Shown: positions 8,677-19,270, counted from the stretch's first letter. The stretch: DNA of 64,000 bases from Polyangia bacterium (GCA_030430565.1 JAUIKS010000012.1:1-64000), one strand, 5' to 3'. Translations and numbers: made by a program. Notes: a model not told the origin generated them from the sequence alone.

Positions 8677-10230
8677 TCAGAAGTTTTGGTTGTCCGCGAG
8701 GATCAGCGCGTTGATCACGTCGCGGGCCTTGTCGCCGGCGTCGGGGCCCAGCGAGACCGACTCCTCGTAGTTGTCGTTGAAGCCCATCTGCCACTCGTCG
8801 CTGGGGACGAAGTAGCCGAGCGCGTCGCCGGTGTTGCCCAGCAGCAGCCGGTGGGGCGTCTTCATGACGTCCTTGATCGAGAGCCCGTTGTAGGTCAGGG
8901 ACTCGCCCGGGAAGCCGACGCCCTGGACCTGCGTCCCGAGCCGGAAGTAGGTCGCCTGGGTCGTGACGTAGCTGTCGAACAGGCCCTGCATGTCGAAGTC
9001 GTAGAGCGCGAGCCCGAGGTTCGCGGCGGCCTGAAACAGCAGGTTGTCGACTTTCTGCTCCCACGAGTCGGAGAGGAAGACGACCTCCGGCTCGACGTCC
9101 TCGGTCTGCTCGAGCGCGAGCAGGGCCGACTCGGCGAGCGCGTCGCCGTAGGCCTCGGCCTTCTCGAAGTCGTCCTCGTACTGCCCGTCGGGGCTCTTGG
9201 GCGTCGCGTCGCCGAGGACCCCGTTGAAGAACAGCACCGGCGCGCCCACCTCGGCCTCGAGCGCGTCCACGGCGTAGCCGCAGAAGTCCCGCGAGATCAG
9301 CTTGTTGCCCTCGCCGAGGATGACCGGGTGCGCCGCGTAGGTCACCATGGTAGCGATCCGGTTTAGGTCCTCGTCGTAGGCGTCGAGGACCGTGATCTCT
9401 TCGTCCTTGTCCGGGTGCCCGCGGCGGTTCTTGTTGCGATCGACCTCGGCGGTCCCGACCTCCAGCGTGCCCTTGACGCGGCTCTCCCACGCGGCCGTCA
9501 TCGACGCGGTCGTCATCTCGATGAGCGCGTCGCGGTAGCTGTCGGGGACGCCGCCCCACAGGCCCATGAGGTCCGGGCCCGAGTGGGTGTGCGTCGCGCC
9601 GACCAGCACCTGGTCTTCGGACAAGCCGGTCGCGGCCGCGACCTCCTGGCGGAGCGCTCGCGTGATCTGGTTGCCCATCCCTGGGAGGTCGAGGATCGCG
9701 AGGATGATGCCCTCGCCGTTGGCCTCGATCGCCAGCGAGCGCACGAAGATCGGGTCGTGCACGCCCTGGGCGGGGCCGCGGGTGAAGGGCGCCCCGTAGG
9801 CGCCCATGTAGAACATCGGCCCGAGCTGCTGATCCGTCGGGCTGATGTCGGTGACGTCGACGCCGAGCATGAAGCCCTCCTCGACGCCGGTCTCGGAGGT
9901 CTCCGTGGTCTCCGACGTGCTCGAGGTCTCGGAGCTGCTGGAGCTGGTGCTCGGGTCCGTCGAGGTCGAGGTGGTGGCGCTGCCGCTCGTCGACGCGTCC
10001 GAGGTCCCGGAGTCGGAGCCGCCGTCGGTGCCGCCGCCGTCCGTCGCGGAGGAGTCAGTGCCCGCGCTGGCGGCGGGATCAGTCGACGCCGCCTCGCCGC
10101 CCTCGCTCTCGCTCCCGGTGCCGCCGTCGGTCACGCTCGTCGTGACGCCGTCGTCGCCGCAGCCGGTCGAGAGCAGGAGCAGCGCGCACGCGAGCGCGGG
10201 CGCGGACCAGAGGGAGCGGTGCGTGATCAT
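8677..10230 (-). CDS. Neutral-ceramidase-like lipoprotein
   Basis: This encodes 517 residues with a lipobox (Leu-Ser-Thr-Gly-Cys followed by Gly-Asp-Asp-Gly) and a Ser/Thr/Asp linker to about residue 120. The rest resembles the N-terminal catalytic domain of neutral/alkaline ceramidases: Val-Asp-Val-Thr-Asp-Ile-Ser-Pro near the start, Gly-Ala-Thr-His-Thr-His-Ser-Gly-Pro (zinc-binding histidines and the active-site loop), and Thr-Tyr-Ala-Ala-His-Pro-Val. The C-terminal immunoglobulin-like domain of full ceramidases is absent, so a broader hydrolase role is possible. It should act at the outer surface. A GH5 endoglycoceramidase-like lipoprotein lies at 51.7 kb in the same window. Confidence 0.8.
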   Translation of the reverse strand: MITHRSLWSAPALACALLLLSTGCGDDGVTTSVTDGGTGSESEGGEAASTDPAASAGTDSSATDGGGTDGGSDSGTSDASTSGSATTSTSTDPSTSSSSSETSSTSETTETSETGVEEGFMLGVDVTDISPTDQQLGPMFYMGAYGAPFTRGPAQGVHDPIFVRSLAIEANGEGIILAILDLPGMGNQITRALRQEVAAATGLSEDQVLVGATHTHSGPDLMGLWGGVPDSYRDALIEMTTASMTAAWESRVKGTLEVGTAEVDRNKNRRGHPDKDEEITVLDAYDEDLNRIATMVTYAAHPVILGEGNKLISRDFCGYAVDALEAEVGAPVLFFNGVLGDATPKSPDGQYEDDFEKAEAYGDALAESALLALEQTEDVEPEVVFLSDSWEQKVDNLLFQAAANLGLALYDFDMQGLFDSYVTTQATYFRLGTQVQGVGFPGESLTYNGLSIKDVMKTPHRLLLGNTGDALGYFVPSDEWQMGFNDNYEESVSLGPDAGDKARDVINALILADNQNF

Positions 10231-10321
10231 GTCGAGTCCTTTCGTGGGCCGACCGCGAGCAATTCGCTCGGGCGCGCCATGCGGTGCCGACGGCGCGTGA
10301 TGGCATCGGCGAGATACCTAC

Positions 10322-10342
10322 TTGTATCTTGTATCTTGTATC
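10322..10342. repeat. Three tandem TTGTATC heptamers
   Basis: TTGTATC occurs three times head-to-tail between the divergent ceramidase-like and tyrA genes, about 50 bases before the tyrA start. It could be a binding site for a regulator, an array of -10-like elements, or a replication-slippage repeat. Confidence 0.55.
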
Positions 10343-10389
10343 TGCATAGCGAGCCGTCGCTCAAGCGAGAGTGCGGTACAACGGTGACG

Positions 10390-11457
10390 ATGCAGGGCGA
10401 AGTCGCGGCAATTCTCGGCTTTGGTCGCTTCGGCCGGGCGCTGTGTGAGCTTCTCGACGAGCGCGGCGCGGAGGTCCGGGCCTGGGATCCACATTTGCCG
10501 GTGGAGCCGCGCTTCGCGGTCGCGGACCGCGGGGCGCTGGTCGCCGGCGCCGCCACGGTCGTCGTCTGCGCCCCGATCGCCGCCACGCGCGACGCGATCG
10601 CGTCGATCCGTCCGTACCTCAGCGGCGCGCAGCTGGTGATGGACGTGGGCAGCGTCAAGCTCGGGCCGGCCGCCGTGATGGATGAGCTGCTCGGCGACGC
10701 GGTGCCCTGGATCGCGACGCACCCGCTGTTCGGCCCCTCGAGCCTCGCGCGGGGCGAGCCGCAGCGCGTGGTCCTGTGCCCGAGCCCGCGTCACCCCGAG
10801 GCGCTCGCGCGGGCGCGCCGCTTCTTCACCGCGCTCGACTGCTCGGTGATCGAGCAGAGCGCCGACGCCCACGACCAGGCGATGGCGCAGACCCACGCGC
10901 TCGCGTTCTTCATCGCCAAGGGCTTGATCGACATCGGCGCCGGCGAGGATCTGGCCTTCGTGCCGCCCTCGTTCCACGCCATCGCCAACGCGGTCGAGTC
11001 GGTGCGTGAGGACGCCGGTCACCTGTTCTTCGCGATCCAGCACGACAACCCGCACGCCCCGGCCGCGCGCCGCGCCTTGGTCGACGCGCTGCAGAACGTC
11101 GACGATCATCTCGCGCAGGCGGCGGTCGCCCCGGGGCAGCCCGGCGCCGACGTAGCCGACCCCGCGCTCGAGATCCCCGAGTTGACCGCCGCCGCGCCCG
11201 AGCTGCTCGAGACCCGCGACCACATCGACGCGCTCGACCGAGAATTGGTCGAGCTGCTCGCGCGTCGGGTGCAGCTGTCACGCCGCGCCGGCGCGGTGAA
11301 GGCGGCCCGCGGGCTCGTCGTGCGCGACCCCGCGCGCGAGCGCGCGCTGCTCGAGTCCCGCGCCGGCTGGGGCCGCGAGCGCGGCCTCGAGGGCGTCGCG
11401 GTGCGCGAGCTCTTTGAGCTGATCCTGCGCCACTCCCGTGGCGTGCAGCGGCGTTGA
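10390..11457 (+). CDS. tyrA: Prephenate dehydrogenase-chorismate mutase fusion
   Basis: This 355-residue protein joins two steps of tyrosine biosynthesis. Residues 1-265 are a TyrA-type dehydrogenase: a Rossmann Gly-Phe-Gly-Arg-Phe-Gly near residue 10, Val-Met-Asp-Val-Gly-Ser-Val-Lys, Thr-His-Pro-Leu-Phe-Gly-Pro, and Gln-Thr-His-Ala-Leu with the catalytic histidine. Residues about 278-355 are an AroQ-type chorismate mutase (Ile-Asp-x-Leu-Asp-Arg-Glu-Leu-Val-Glu-Leu-Leu-Ala-Arg-Arg, then Lys and Arg residues of the active site). The mutase is C-terminal, whereas the enterobacterial fusion has it at the N-terminus. The ATG at 10390 is used; GTG 10384 is an alternative. The protein is cytosolic and monocistronic. 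Confidence 0.9.
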   Translation: MQGEVAAILGFGRFGRALCELLDERGAEVRAWDPHLPVEPRFAVADRGALVAGAATVVVCAPIAATRDAIASIRPYLSGAQLVMDVGSVKLGPAAVMDELLGDAVPWIATHPLFGPSSLARGEPQRVVLCPSPRHPEALARARRFFTALDCSVIEQSADAHDQAMAQTHALAFFIAKGLIDIGAGEDLAFVPPSFHAIANAVESVREDAGHLFFAIQHDNPHAPAARRALVDALQNVDDHLAQAAVAPGQPGADVADPALEIPELTAAAPELLETRDHIDALDRELVELLARRVQLSRRAGAVKAARGLVVRDPARERALLESRAGWGRERGLEGVAVRELFELILRHSRGVQRR

Positions 11458-11525
11458 GCCGCGCGCCGCCCCGGCGCCCGCTTGATCTCCGCTGGATCAC
11501 GCGGCCGCTCCACACTGGAGCGGCT

Positions 11526-12098
11526 ATGACGCCCGAGCTGTACTCCGAGTCAGCGGTCTTTATGTTCCACTCGCGCTCCCGCGACGCGCCCCCGGGTCGC
11601 GGCGCCGGCGAGCGGATCGAGCCGCCGCTGTCGCCCGCGGACTTCGCCGAGCTGTCCGGCATCCCCAACTGGCGGCGTCTGCTTTCGAACTTCGCCGAGT
11701 CGCCCTTCACGCTCGAGGGGCTGCGCTGGCTCTCGGTCGAGCACTGCTTCCAGGCCCACAAGTTCCGCGAGGTCTCGCCGGCCTACTTCTTCTCGTTCAC
11801 GCTCGACTCGCGCAGCGAGCTGTCGCGCTCGCTGGGCGCGGCGGTCAAGCGCGCCGGGGGGCGGCGCGCTCACCCGCTCGACGGCGCCGCGCGGGCGGCC
11901 TGGGAGCGCGCGAAGTACCCCGTGCAGGAGCGCGCGCTGCTGGCGAAGTACGAGCAGTGCGCCAAGCACCGGCGCGCGCTGCTGGCGACCGGCGCGGCGA
12001 AGCTGACGCACAAGCCCGCGCGCTCGCCCAAGACCATCGTCGAGCTCGGGCTGATGCGCGTGCGCCAGCGCCTGCGCGTCGCGGACGACGTGAAGTAG
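11526..12098 (+). CDS. NADAR domain protein (YbiA-like)
   Basis: This 190-residue protein matches the NADAR family: Phe-His-Ser-Arg-Ser, Leu-Ser-Asn-Phe-Ala-Glu-Ser-Pro-Phe, Trp-Leu-Ser-Val-Glu-His-Cys-Phe-Gln-Ala-His-Lys-Phe, and near the C-terminus Leu-Leu-Ala-Lys-Tyr-Glu-Gln-Cys-Ala with Leu-Leu-Ala-Thr-Gly. Known NADAR enzymes hydrolyse N-glycosidic bonds, either of riboflavin-pathway intermediates or of ADP-ribosylated guanosine or arginine. Which substrate applies here cannot be told from sequence. It follows tyrA by 68 bases but has a different function. It is cytosolic. Confidence 0.88.
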   Translation: MTPELYSESAVFMFHSRSRDAPPGRGAGERIEPPLSPADFAELSGIPNWRRLLSNFAESPFTLEGLRWLSVEHCFQAHKFREVSPAYFFSFTLDSRSELSRSLGAAVKRAGGRRAHPLDGAARAAWERAKYPVQERALLAKYEQCAKHRRALLATGAAKLTHKPARSPKTIVELGLMRVRQRLRVADDVK

Positions 12099-12171
12099 GG
12101 GACAGGTATCTGCGTCGCCGGCGTCTCAGTTGACGGCGCGCCGCGTCGCGCGCTACGACAGCGGCGCGGCG

Positions 12172-12879
12172 ATGCAGGTCTCGAGGAAGCTGTCGATCGT
12201 CCTGAACTTTGTCATCAACGAGCTGCTGCCGCCGGCGCTGCGCGACTCGAGATGGGTGATGGGCGTGCTGTTTAAGCTCGCGTTCGGCGAGCGCGCGGAC
12301 ATCTTCCTCAACTTCCGCGAGCGCGCGCCGTTTATGTCGGAGCTCGAGTACGAGCGGTGCTACCGGGAGACGGCGGCCTGCAACCTGATCAAGGGCAGCG
12401 ACCTCAACGCGGCCTGCCTCGAGCGGATCCCCCGCGAGGTCGTTGGGTCGCGGGTGGTCGAGGTCGGCTGCGGCCGCGGGCTGCTCGCGGGTCGCCTCGC
12501 CGCGCGGCGCCTCGAGGTCACGGCCTGCGACATCATCACGCCCGAGGCCGACGCGCGCCCGCCCGGGGTCCGCTTCGTGACGGCGCCCGCCGAGCGCCTG
12601 CCCTTCGCCGACGGCTCGTTTGACACGGCCGTGTGCACCCACGTGCTCGAGCACGTGCGGGACCTCGACGGCGCGCTCGTCGAGCTGCGACGCGTCGCCA
12701 CGCGCAGGCTGATCATCGTGGTGCCGCGCGAGCGGCCGTACCGCTTCGGCTTTAACCTGCACCTCAGCTTCTTCCCGTACCGCTACTCGGTGATCAACGC
12801 GATCGGCAAGCGCGGGAGCGGGCGCTTTGATCTGCGGCTCGAGGGGGGCGACTGGTTCTACGTCGAGGAGCTCGTGTAG
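12172..12879 (+). CDS. Class I SAM-dependent methyltransferase
   Basis: This encodes 235 residues from ATG 12172; a TTG at 12130 would add 14 residues, and neither start has a clear Shine-Dalgarno. The SAM-binding core is plain: Val-Val-Glu-Val-Gly-Cys-Gly-Arg-Gly (motif I), an acidic Thr-Ala-Cys-Asp end of strand 2, Ala-Glu-Arg-Leu-Pro-Phe-Ala-Asp-Gly-Ser-Phe-Asp (motif II) and His-Val-Leu-Glu-His. This is the Methyltransf_11 type. The substrate is unknown; a hydrophobic N-terminal segment (Ile-Val-Leu-Asn-Phe-Val-Ile) might associate with a lipid-like substrate. Confidence 0.85.
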   Translation: MQVSRKLSIVLNFVINELLPPALRDSRWVMGVLFKLAFGERADIFLNFRERAPFMSELEYERCYRETAACNLIKGSDLNAACLERIPREVVGSRVVEVGCGRGLLAGRLAARRLEVTACDIITPEADARPPGVRFVTAPAERLPFADGSFDTAVCTHVLEHVRDLDGALVELRRVATRRLIIVVPRERPYRFGFNLHLSFFPYRYSVINAIGKRGSGRFDLRLEGGDWFYVEELV

Positions 12880-12885
12880 CCCGGG

Positions 12886-12902
12886 CTCGCGCTTGGCGCG
12901 AG
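12886..12902. terminator. Hairpin between convergent genes
   Basis: CTCGCGC-TTG-GCGCGAG forms a 7-bp stem with a 3-base loop in the 26-base gap between the methyltransferase and the convergent acyl-CoA synthetase. There is no T-run, so it is at most a weak bidirectional terminator. Confidence 0.4.
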
Positions 12903-12905
12903 GGC

Positions 12906-14540
<1,635 letters not shown>

Positions 14541-14693
14541 GCGCTCTCCTAGCACGAGCCGCGCGGCTGGACGACGGGCGCTGTCTGTTAGGTCACGTCG
14601 CTGGAGGTGCGGCGCGCGCTCACCCGTGACAGTGCGCAAGATCCGCTGCGCGCGCGTGGAACTTCGACCCCCCTTCGCGCGTCTACTCAGGAG

Positions 14694-15569
14694 GTGGACG
14701 GGAGGCGACGAGCGTGGGTGATCGGGACGTGCGCGGCCGTGATCGCGTTCACGGTCGCCGCGGTCGCCGCGAGCGGCGTCGCGCGCTCCGAGTCGTTGCC
14801 GGGATCGGAGGCCGTCTTCACCGTCGCGGAGACCGAGCGCCTCGATGGTGACGACGATGTAGCGATCGCTGCGCTCGATGTGGACGTCTCCGACGAGCTT
14901 GTCGAGGACGTCGAGCAGGTCGAAGAAGCGCCCGTTGAGCCGACGCCCGTCGAGCCAGCGCCCGAGCCGGCGACGCGCGCCGCTCGCAAGATCCTCGCGC
15001 TCAAAGACAAGATCTACGCCAACCTCACGGTCACCCGCTACCAGCACCGGACCTACGTGCGGCGGCGAGAGGGCGTCTATCTGTGGGACTGCTCGGCGAT
15101 GGTCGCGTGGTTCCTCAAGCGCGCCGCCCCGGTCGCGCACGGGGCGATCGAGCGGCCCAGGCCGGTCGCCCGCGACTACTACCGCACGATCAAGCGCGCC
15201 TCGACCAAGCGCGCGCGCGACGGCTGGCGCCGGCTCCCGCACATCGAGGACGCGCGGCCGGGCGACCTGTTCGCCTGGATCCGGCCGCCGAACTTCCCCA
15301 GCAAGAACACCGGGCACGTCGGCTTCATCCTCGAGCCCGCCAAGCGCTACCCCGCGATCCCCGACGCGTACACCGTGCGGATCCTCGACGCGACCTCGCT
15401 ACCGCACGGCGATGACACCCGCGAGTTCGATGAGGGCGGCGGGATCGGCGAGGGGACGCTGCTGTTCCTCACCGACGGCGAGGGCCGCGGCACCGCCTAC
15501 GGGTGGTTCGGCGCCGACAGCAAGGGCGTCATCGCCACCGACATCGTGTTCGGCCGCGTCAACCGCTGA
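14694..15569 (+). CDS. Secreted/anchored NlpC/P60-like protein
   Basis: From GTG 14694 this gives 291 residues: a basic n-region (Asp-Gly-Arg-Arg-Arg) and a hydrophobic segment (residues 9-30) as signal peptide or anchor, then an acidic, Pro/Glu-rich linker to about residue 93. The domain beyond has Trp-Asp-Cys133-Ser-Ala-Met and Asn-Thr-Gly-His208-Val-Gly-Phe-Ile, spaced like the catalytic Cys and His of NlpC/P60-type peptidases, with Ala-Arg-Pro-Gly-Asp-Leu-Phe-Ala-Trp between them. It may hydrolyse or bind cell-wall peptides in the periplasm. Start choice is uncertain: GTG 14607 and GTG 14718 are also in frame. Confidence 0.7.
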   Translation: MDGRRRAWVIGTCAAVIAFTVAAVAASGVARSESLPGSEAVFTVAETERLDGDDDVAIAALDVDVSDELVEDVEQVEEAPVEPTPVEPAPEPATRAARKILALKDKIYANLTVTRYQHRTYVRRREGVYLWDCSAMVAWFLKRAAPVAHGAIERPRPVARDYYRTIKRASTKRARDGWRRLPHIEDARPGDLFAWIRPPNFPSKNTGHVGFILEPAKRYPAIPDAYTVRILDATSLPHGDDTREFDEGGGIGEGTLLFLTDGEGRGTAYGWFGADSKGVIATDIVFGRVNR

Positions 15570-15864
15570 GCGGGGCCTCGCGTCGTACCGGCGAAGATAC
15601 GCGCGGCGTTACGCGCGAAGATACGAGTGCCCGGGTCAACAAGGGCGGGGAGGATATCCGCCAGCGTCGACCCGGGCTCGCGCGTGCAACCAGGACCCAG
15701 CGTAGCAGGCGCGTACCGCGTCGGCATGTCCTGAGAATCAGCACAATTTTCGGCGCCGCGTCGGGGGCTCGAGGCTCCAGTGGGGTCTGGATCCCCCGGG
15801 CTCGCGCGGGTGTCTGAAAGGCCAGAGTAGTGCGCGCGATCGCTTCGCGCATAGGATACGCCGG

Positions 15865-16323
15865 ATGGCGGACTCTCCCGCGGCCTCCACCCCCTACGAA
15901 CAGCTCGGCGGCGACGCGGCGGTGCGTCGCCTGGTCGATGTGTTTTACGACCACATGGATCGCGACGCGGAGTACGAGCTCATCCGCGCGCTCCACCCCG
16001 ACGCGCTCACGGGATCGCGCGAGAAGCTGTACCTGTTCCTCTCGGGCTGGCTCGGCGGCCCGCCGCTGTACATCCAGCGCCACGGTCACCCGCGCCTGCG
16101 CGCGCGTCACCTGCCGTTCTCGATCGGCGTGGAGGAGCGCGACCAGTGGCTCTCGTGCATGACCCGCGCGCTCGACGACGAGGGCGTCACCGGGGAGCTG
16201 CGCGCGCTGCTCGACGCGCAGTTCGCCAAGGTCGCGGACTTCATGCGCAACCGGCAGGAGCCGGCGGGCGAGGACGCGAAGGCCGGGCAGAGCTGGCTCA
16301 AGCGCCTGCTCGTGCGGCGCTAG
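15865..16323 (+). CDS. Group II truncated haemoglobin
   Basis: This 152-residue protein is a truncated globin of the HbO/YjbI group: Tyr-Glu-Gln-Leu-Gly-Gly, Phe-Tyr-Asp-His-Met, Leu-His-Pro, Phe-Leu-Ser-Gly-Trp-Leu-Gly-Gly-Pro-Pro-Leu-Tyr, Gly-His-Pro-Arg-Leu-Arg (proximal haem histidine) and Glu-Arg-Asp-Gln-Trp-Leu (TrpG8). The C-terminal 25 residues are an extra charged tail. Such proteins bind oxygen, peroxide or NO in the cytosol. The 295 bases before it hold no gene, only a repeated GCGAAGATACG and a GC-rich hairpin. Confidence 0.92.
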   Translation: MADSPAASTPYEQLGGDAAVRRLVDVFYDHMDRDAEYELIRALHPDALTGSREKLYLFLSGWLGGPPLYIQRHGHPRLRARHLPFSIGVEERDQWLSCMTRALDDEGVTGELRALLDAQFAKVADFMRNRQEPAGEDAKAGQSWLKRLLVRR

Positions 16324-16398
16324 CTACCTGACGGCGCGTGGCGTCGCGGGGGCGCGCGGGGCCTCCTCGCGCGCTCGCTGTGGCAGGATGCCGAACCA

Positions 16399-17385
16399 AT
16401 GTCCGCGCGTCCATCTTCGCTGTCCCCGCGCTGTCTGCTGCTCCTTGCCGCGTGCGCGCTCGCGCCGCTCTCGCTCGCCGGCTGCCCGGGGGCGCCGCGC
16501 GGCGCGGAGCACGATGAGCTCCTGTGGCCCGACGGCGCGCCCGGGGCCCGCGGCGCGATCGAGCATGACCGGCCGCGGCTGTTCTTTTACCCGCCTGCCA
16601 AGACAGGTCCCAACGGACATATCAGCGACACCGCGGTGATCGTCGCCTCGGGCGGCAGCTACGGGCACCACGGCGGGCTCAAGGCCGAGGGCGAGCCGAC
16701 CGCGCGCTGGCTCGCCGCGCGCGGGATCACGGCGGTGGTGCTGCGCTACCGCGTGGGGGAATTCGGCGGCTACGATCACGAGGCCTTCTTCGCTGACGGC
16801 GTGCGCGCGATCCAGACGGTGCGCGCCCGGGCGGACGAGCTCGGCGTCGCGCCGGACAAGATCGGCGTGTTCGGCTTCTCGGCGGGGGGGCACATGGCCG
16901 CCAGCCTCGCGACGCGCTGCGCCGACGGCAGCCCGCGCTACGCGCCCGGGGCCGCGCCGCCCGACGACCCCGCGCTCGCGGACGTCTCGTGTCGGCCCGA
17001 CTTCGCGATCGCGGTCTACCCCGTCGTCACCCTCGATCCGCCCCACGCCCACATGCGCAGCCGCTACAACCTGCTCGGCGGCGACCCCGATCCCGACCCC
17101 GCGCTGGTCGAGCTGCTCTCGGTCGAGCGTCAGGTCACCCCCCAGACGGCGCCGATGGTGCTCGTGCACTCGCGTCACGACAAGAAGGTCCCGTATCAGA
17201 ACAGCGAGCTGCTGCACGCCGCGCTCGCGCAGCAGGGCGTCGACAGCGAGCTGATGCTGTTTGACGACGGCGCCCACGGCCTGGGCCTCGCCGATCACCA
17301 CGGCGCGCCCGCGATGGCGACCTGGCCCGGCCGCGCGCTCGAGTGGATGCGCGCGCGCGGCTTCTACAGCCCGCCGGCGCGCTGA
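16399..17385 (+). CDS. Secreted alpha/beta hydrolase (BD-FAE/esterase-like) lipoprotein
   Basis: This encodes 328 residues with a signal peptide and lipobox Ser-Leu-Ala-Gly-Cys. The mature part is an alpha/beta hydrolase: Val-Ala-Ser-Gly-Gly-Ser-Tyr (oxyanion region), the nucleophile elbow Gly-Phe-Ser-Ala-Gly-Gly, a distal aspartate in Ser-Arg-His-Asp-Lys-Lys-Val-Pro and the catalytic histidine in Gly-Ala-His-Gly-Leu. The pattern is that of BD-FAE/acetyl-xylan-esterase-like enzymes that cleave carbohydrate esters. It should act at the outer surface. It is followed by another secreted esterase in the same direction. Confidence 0.85.
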   Translation: MSARPSSLSPRCLLLLAACALAPLSLAGCPGAPRGAEHDELLWPDGAPGARGAIEHDRPRLFFYPPAKTGPNGHISDTAVIVASGGSYGHHGGLKAEGEPTARWLAARGITAVVLRYRVGEFGGYDHEAFFADGVRAIQTVRARADELGVAPDKIGVFGFSAGGHMAASLATRCADGSPRYAPGAAPPDDPALADVSCRPDFAIAVYPVVTLDPPHAHMRSRYNLLGGDPDPDPALVELLSVERQVTPQTAPMVLVHSRHDKKVPYQNSELLHAALAQQGVDSELMLFDDGAHGLGLADHHGAPAMATWPGRALEWMRARGFYSPPAR

Positions 17386-17461
17386 GCCATGTAATTATGT
17401 TGTGTCTATAGGGACATGTTTGTGACGGCGGGCCGCCGCGCGCTGCGATACACTCGCGGCC

Positions 17462-19270
17462 ATGAAGACTGGATTATCTCGGCCTGGTCGCCTGGTCGCC
17501 GGCGTCGCCCTGGCGGCGCTCGCCGCCTGCAGCGGTGATGACGGCGGCGCGACGGAGTCGACGAGCGACGGCGGGACCACGGCCGGCCCGATGACGGGGG
17601 CGACGAGCGGCGCGACGACGACCGCGTCGACCGCGATGACGACCGCGTCGACGACGGCCGCGACGGCGACGACGGGGGGCACGACCGCCGGCGCGACCGA
17701 GACCGGCGCGACCACGGGCGAGCCGGGCTGCGGCGGCGACGTCGAGCCCGACGGCGCGCTGGTGCCCACGAGCCACGGCCCTGTCCAGGGCGCGCTCGAG
17801 GACGGCGTGTACCGCTTCCTCGGCGTGCCCTACGCGGCCCCGCCGGTCGGCGAGCTGCGCTTTCGCCCGCCCGAGGACCCGGCCTGCTGGGACGCGCCGC
17901 GCGACGCCAGCGAGCTCGGCCCGGCCTGCGTGCAGCTCGACAGCGACGGGCAGCAGCCGAACGGCGCGGTGGTCGGCGAGGAGGACTGCCTGCAGCTGAA
18001 CGTCTGGACGCAAGAGACAGGTCCAGAGGACCAGGTGATGAAGCGCCCCGTGATGGTCTTCATCCACGGCGGCGGCAACGCGATCGGCACCGCGGTCGAC
18101 CCGCTGTACGACGGCGCGATCTTGGCGCGCGACCACGACGTCGTGGTCGTCACGCTCAACTACCGGCTCGCGGCGCTCGGCTTCCTGACCCACGACGCGC
18201 TCGCGGCCGAGTCCGCCGAGGGCGTCTCCGGCAACTACGGGACGCTCGATCAGCTCAAGGCGCTCGCGTGGGTGAAGGACAACATCGCGGTCTTCGGCGG
18301 CGACCCCGACGACATCACGCTGTTCGGCGAGTCGGCGGGCGCGGTCAACACCTGCACGCTGCTCGGCTCGCCGCTGGCGGCCGGCCTGCTCGATCGCGCC
18401 ATCATCCAGAGCGGCGGCTGCACTCACCGCAGCCTCGCCAGCTACGAGCAGCAGATCAGCGCGCCGTGGATCACCGCGAGCGGCTGCGAGGGCGAGGCCG
18501 ACGTGCCGGCGTGCCTGCGCGCGCTGCCGGCCGATCAGCTCGTGCAGATCGAGCCCACCGGCTTCCCCAACGTCGCCGGCTTCGGGCAGAGCTTCGGGCC
18601 GCACGTCGACGGCTACGCGCTGCCCCAGTCCGCGCTGAGCGCGATCGAGTCAGGGGCGCACAACCACGTGCCGGTCATCGTCGGCGCCAACAACGAGGAG
18701 ACCGCGAACTCGGTGCCGCCGCTCACGGAGGCGACCTTCAACGCGCTCGTGCAGGCGACCTTCGGGATCCTCGGCCCCGACGTCGTGCAGCAGATCCAGG
18801 CGCTCTACGCCTTCGACAAGTACGGCGGTGACCCGACCGCGGCCTACGTCGCGCTCAGCAGCGACGCGAAGTTCGTGTGCGGCGCGCGGAGGGTCGCGCG
18901 CGCGCTCGCGGACAACCAAGACGAGCCCGTCTACCGCTACCACTTCGCGTACAACGGCTACACCGTCGGCATGAACCAGACCGCGACGGCCTTTCACGGC
19001 CTCGAGCTGGTCTACGTCTTCGGGACGTTCAGCGCGGTTAAGTTCGGCCCCTTCGACTACACGCCCAACGCGGACGATCTCGAGATGGCGGCGATCATGC
19101 AGGGCGCGTGGACGCGGTACGCGGCGGTCGACGACCCCTCGGAGGGCGGGCTGATGTGGCCGCAGTACGCCGGCGGCGGGGATGCCTACACCTGGCTCGA
19201 CGTGCCGTCGATGACGGGCGACGGCGTGCGCACCGAGGAGTGTGACTTCTGGGACTCGCTCTCGCCCTGA
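17462..19270 (+). CDS. Type B carboxylesterase, lipoprotein
   Basis: This 602-residue protein has a signal peptide with lipobox Leu-Ala-Ala-Cys followed by Ser-Gly-Asp-Asp and a Thr/Ala/Gly linker of about 70 residues. The rest is a type B carboxylesterase: Gly-Val-Pro-Tyr-Ala near the domain start, Glu-Asp-Cys-Leu-Gln-Leu-Asn-Val-Trp, the oxyanion Phe-Ile-His-Gly-Gly-Gly-Asn, the nucleophile in Phe-Gly-Glu-Ser-Ala-Gly-Ala, Gly-Ala-Asn-Asn-Glu-Glu (acid) and Ala-Phe-His-Gly-Leu-Glu-Leu (base). It would hydrolyse esters outside the cell. A GGACATGT site at 17412 precedes the start. Confidence 0.9.
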   Translation: MKTGLSRPGRLVAGVALAALAACSGDDGGATESTSDGGTTAGPMTGATSGATTTASTAMTTASTTAATATTGGTTAGATETGATTGEPGCGGDVEPDGALVPTSHGPVQGALEDGVYRFLGVPYAAPPVGELRFRPPEDPACWDAPRDASELGPACVQLDSDGQQPNGAVVGEEDCLQLNVWTQETGPEDQVMKRPVMVFIHGGGNAIGTAVDPLYDGAILARDHDVVVVTLNYRLAALGFLTHDALAAESAEGVSGNYGTLDQLKALAWVKDNIAVFGGDPDDITLFGESAGAVNTCTLLGSPLAAGLLDRAIIQSGGCTHRSLASYEQQISAPWITASGCEGEADVPACLRALPADQLVQIEPTGFPNVAGFGQSFGPHVDGYALPQSALSAIESGAHNHVPVIVGANNEETANSVPPLTEATFNALVQATFGILGPDVVQQIQALYAFDKYGGDPTAAYVALSSDAKFVCGARRVARALADNQDEPVYRYHFAYNGYTVGMNQTATAFHGLELVYVFGTFSAVKFGPFDYTPNADDLEMAAIMQGAWTRYAAVDDPSEGGLMWPQYAGGGDAYTWLDVPSMTGDGVRTEECDFWDSLSP

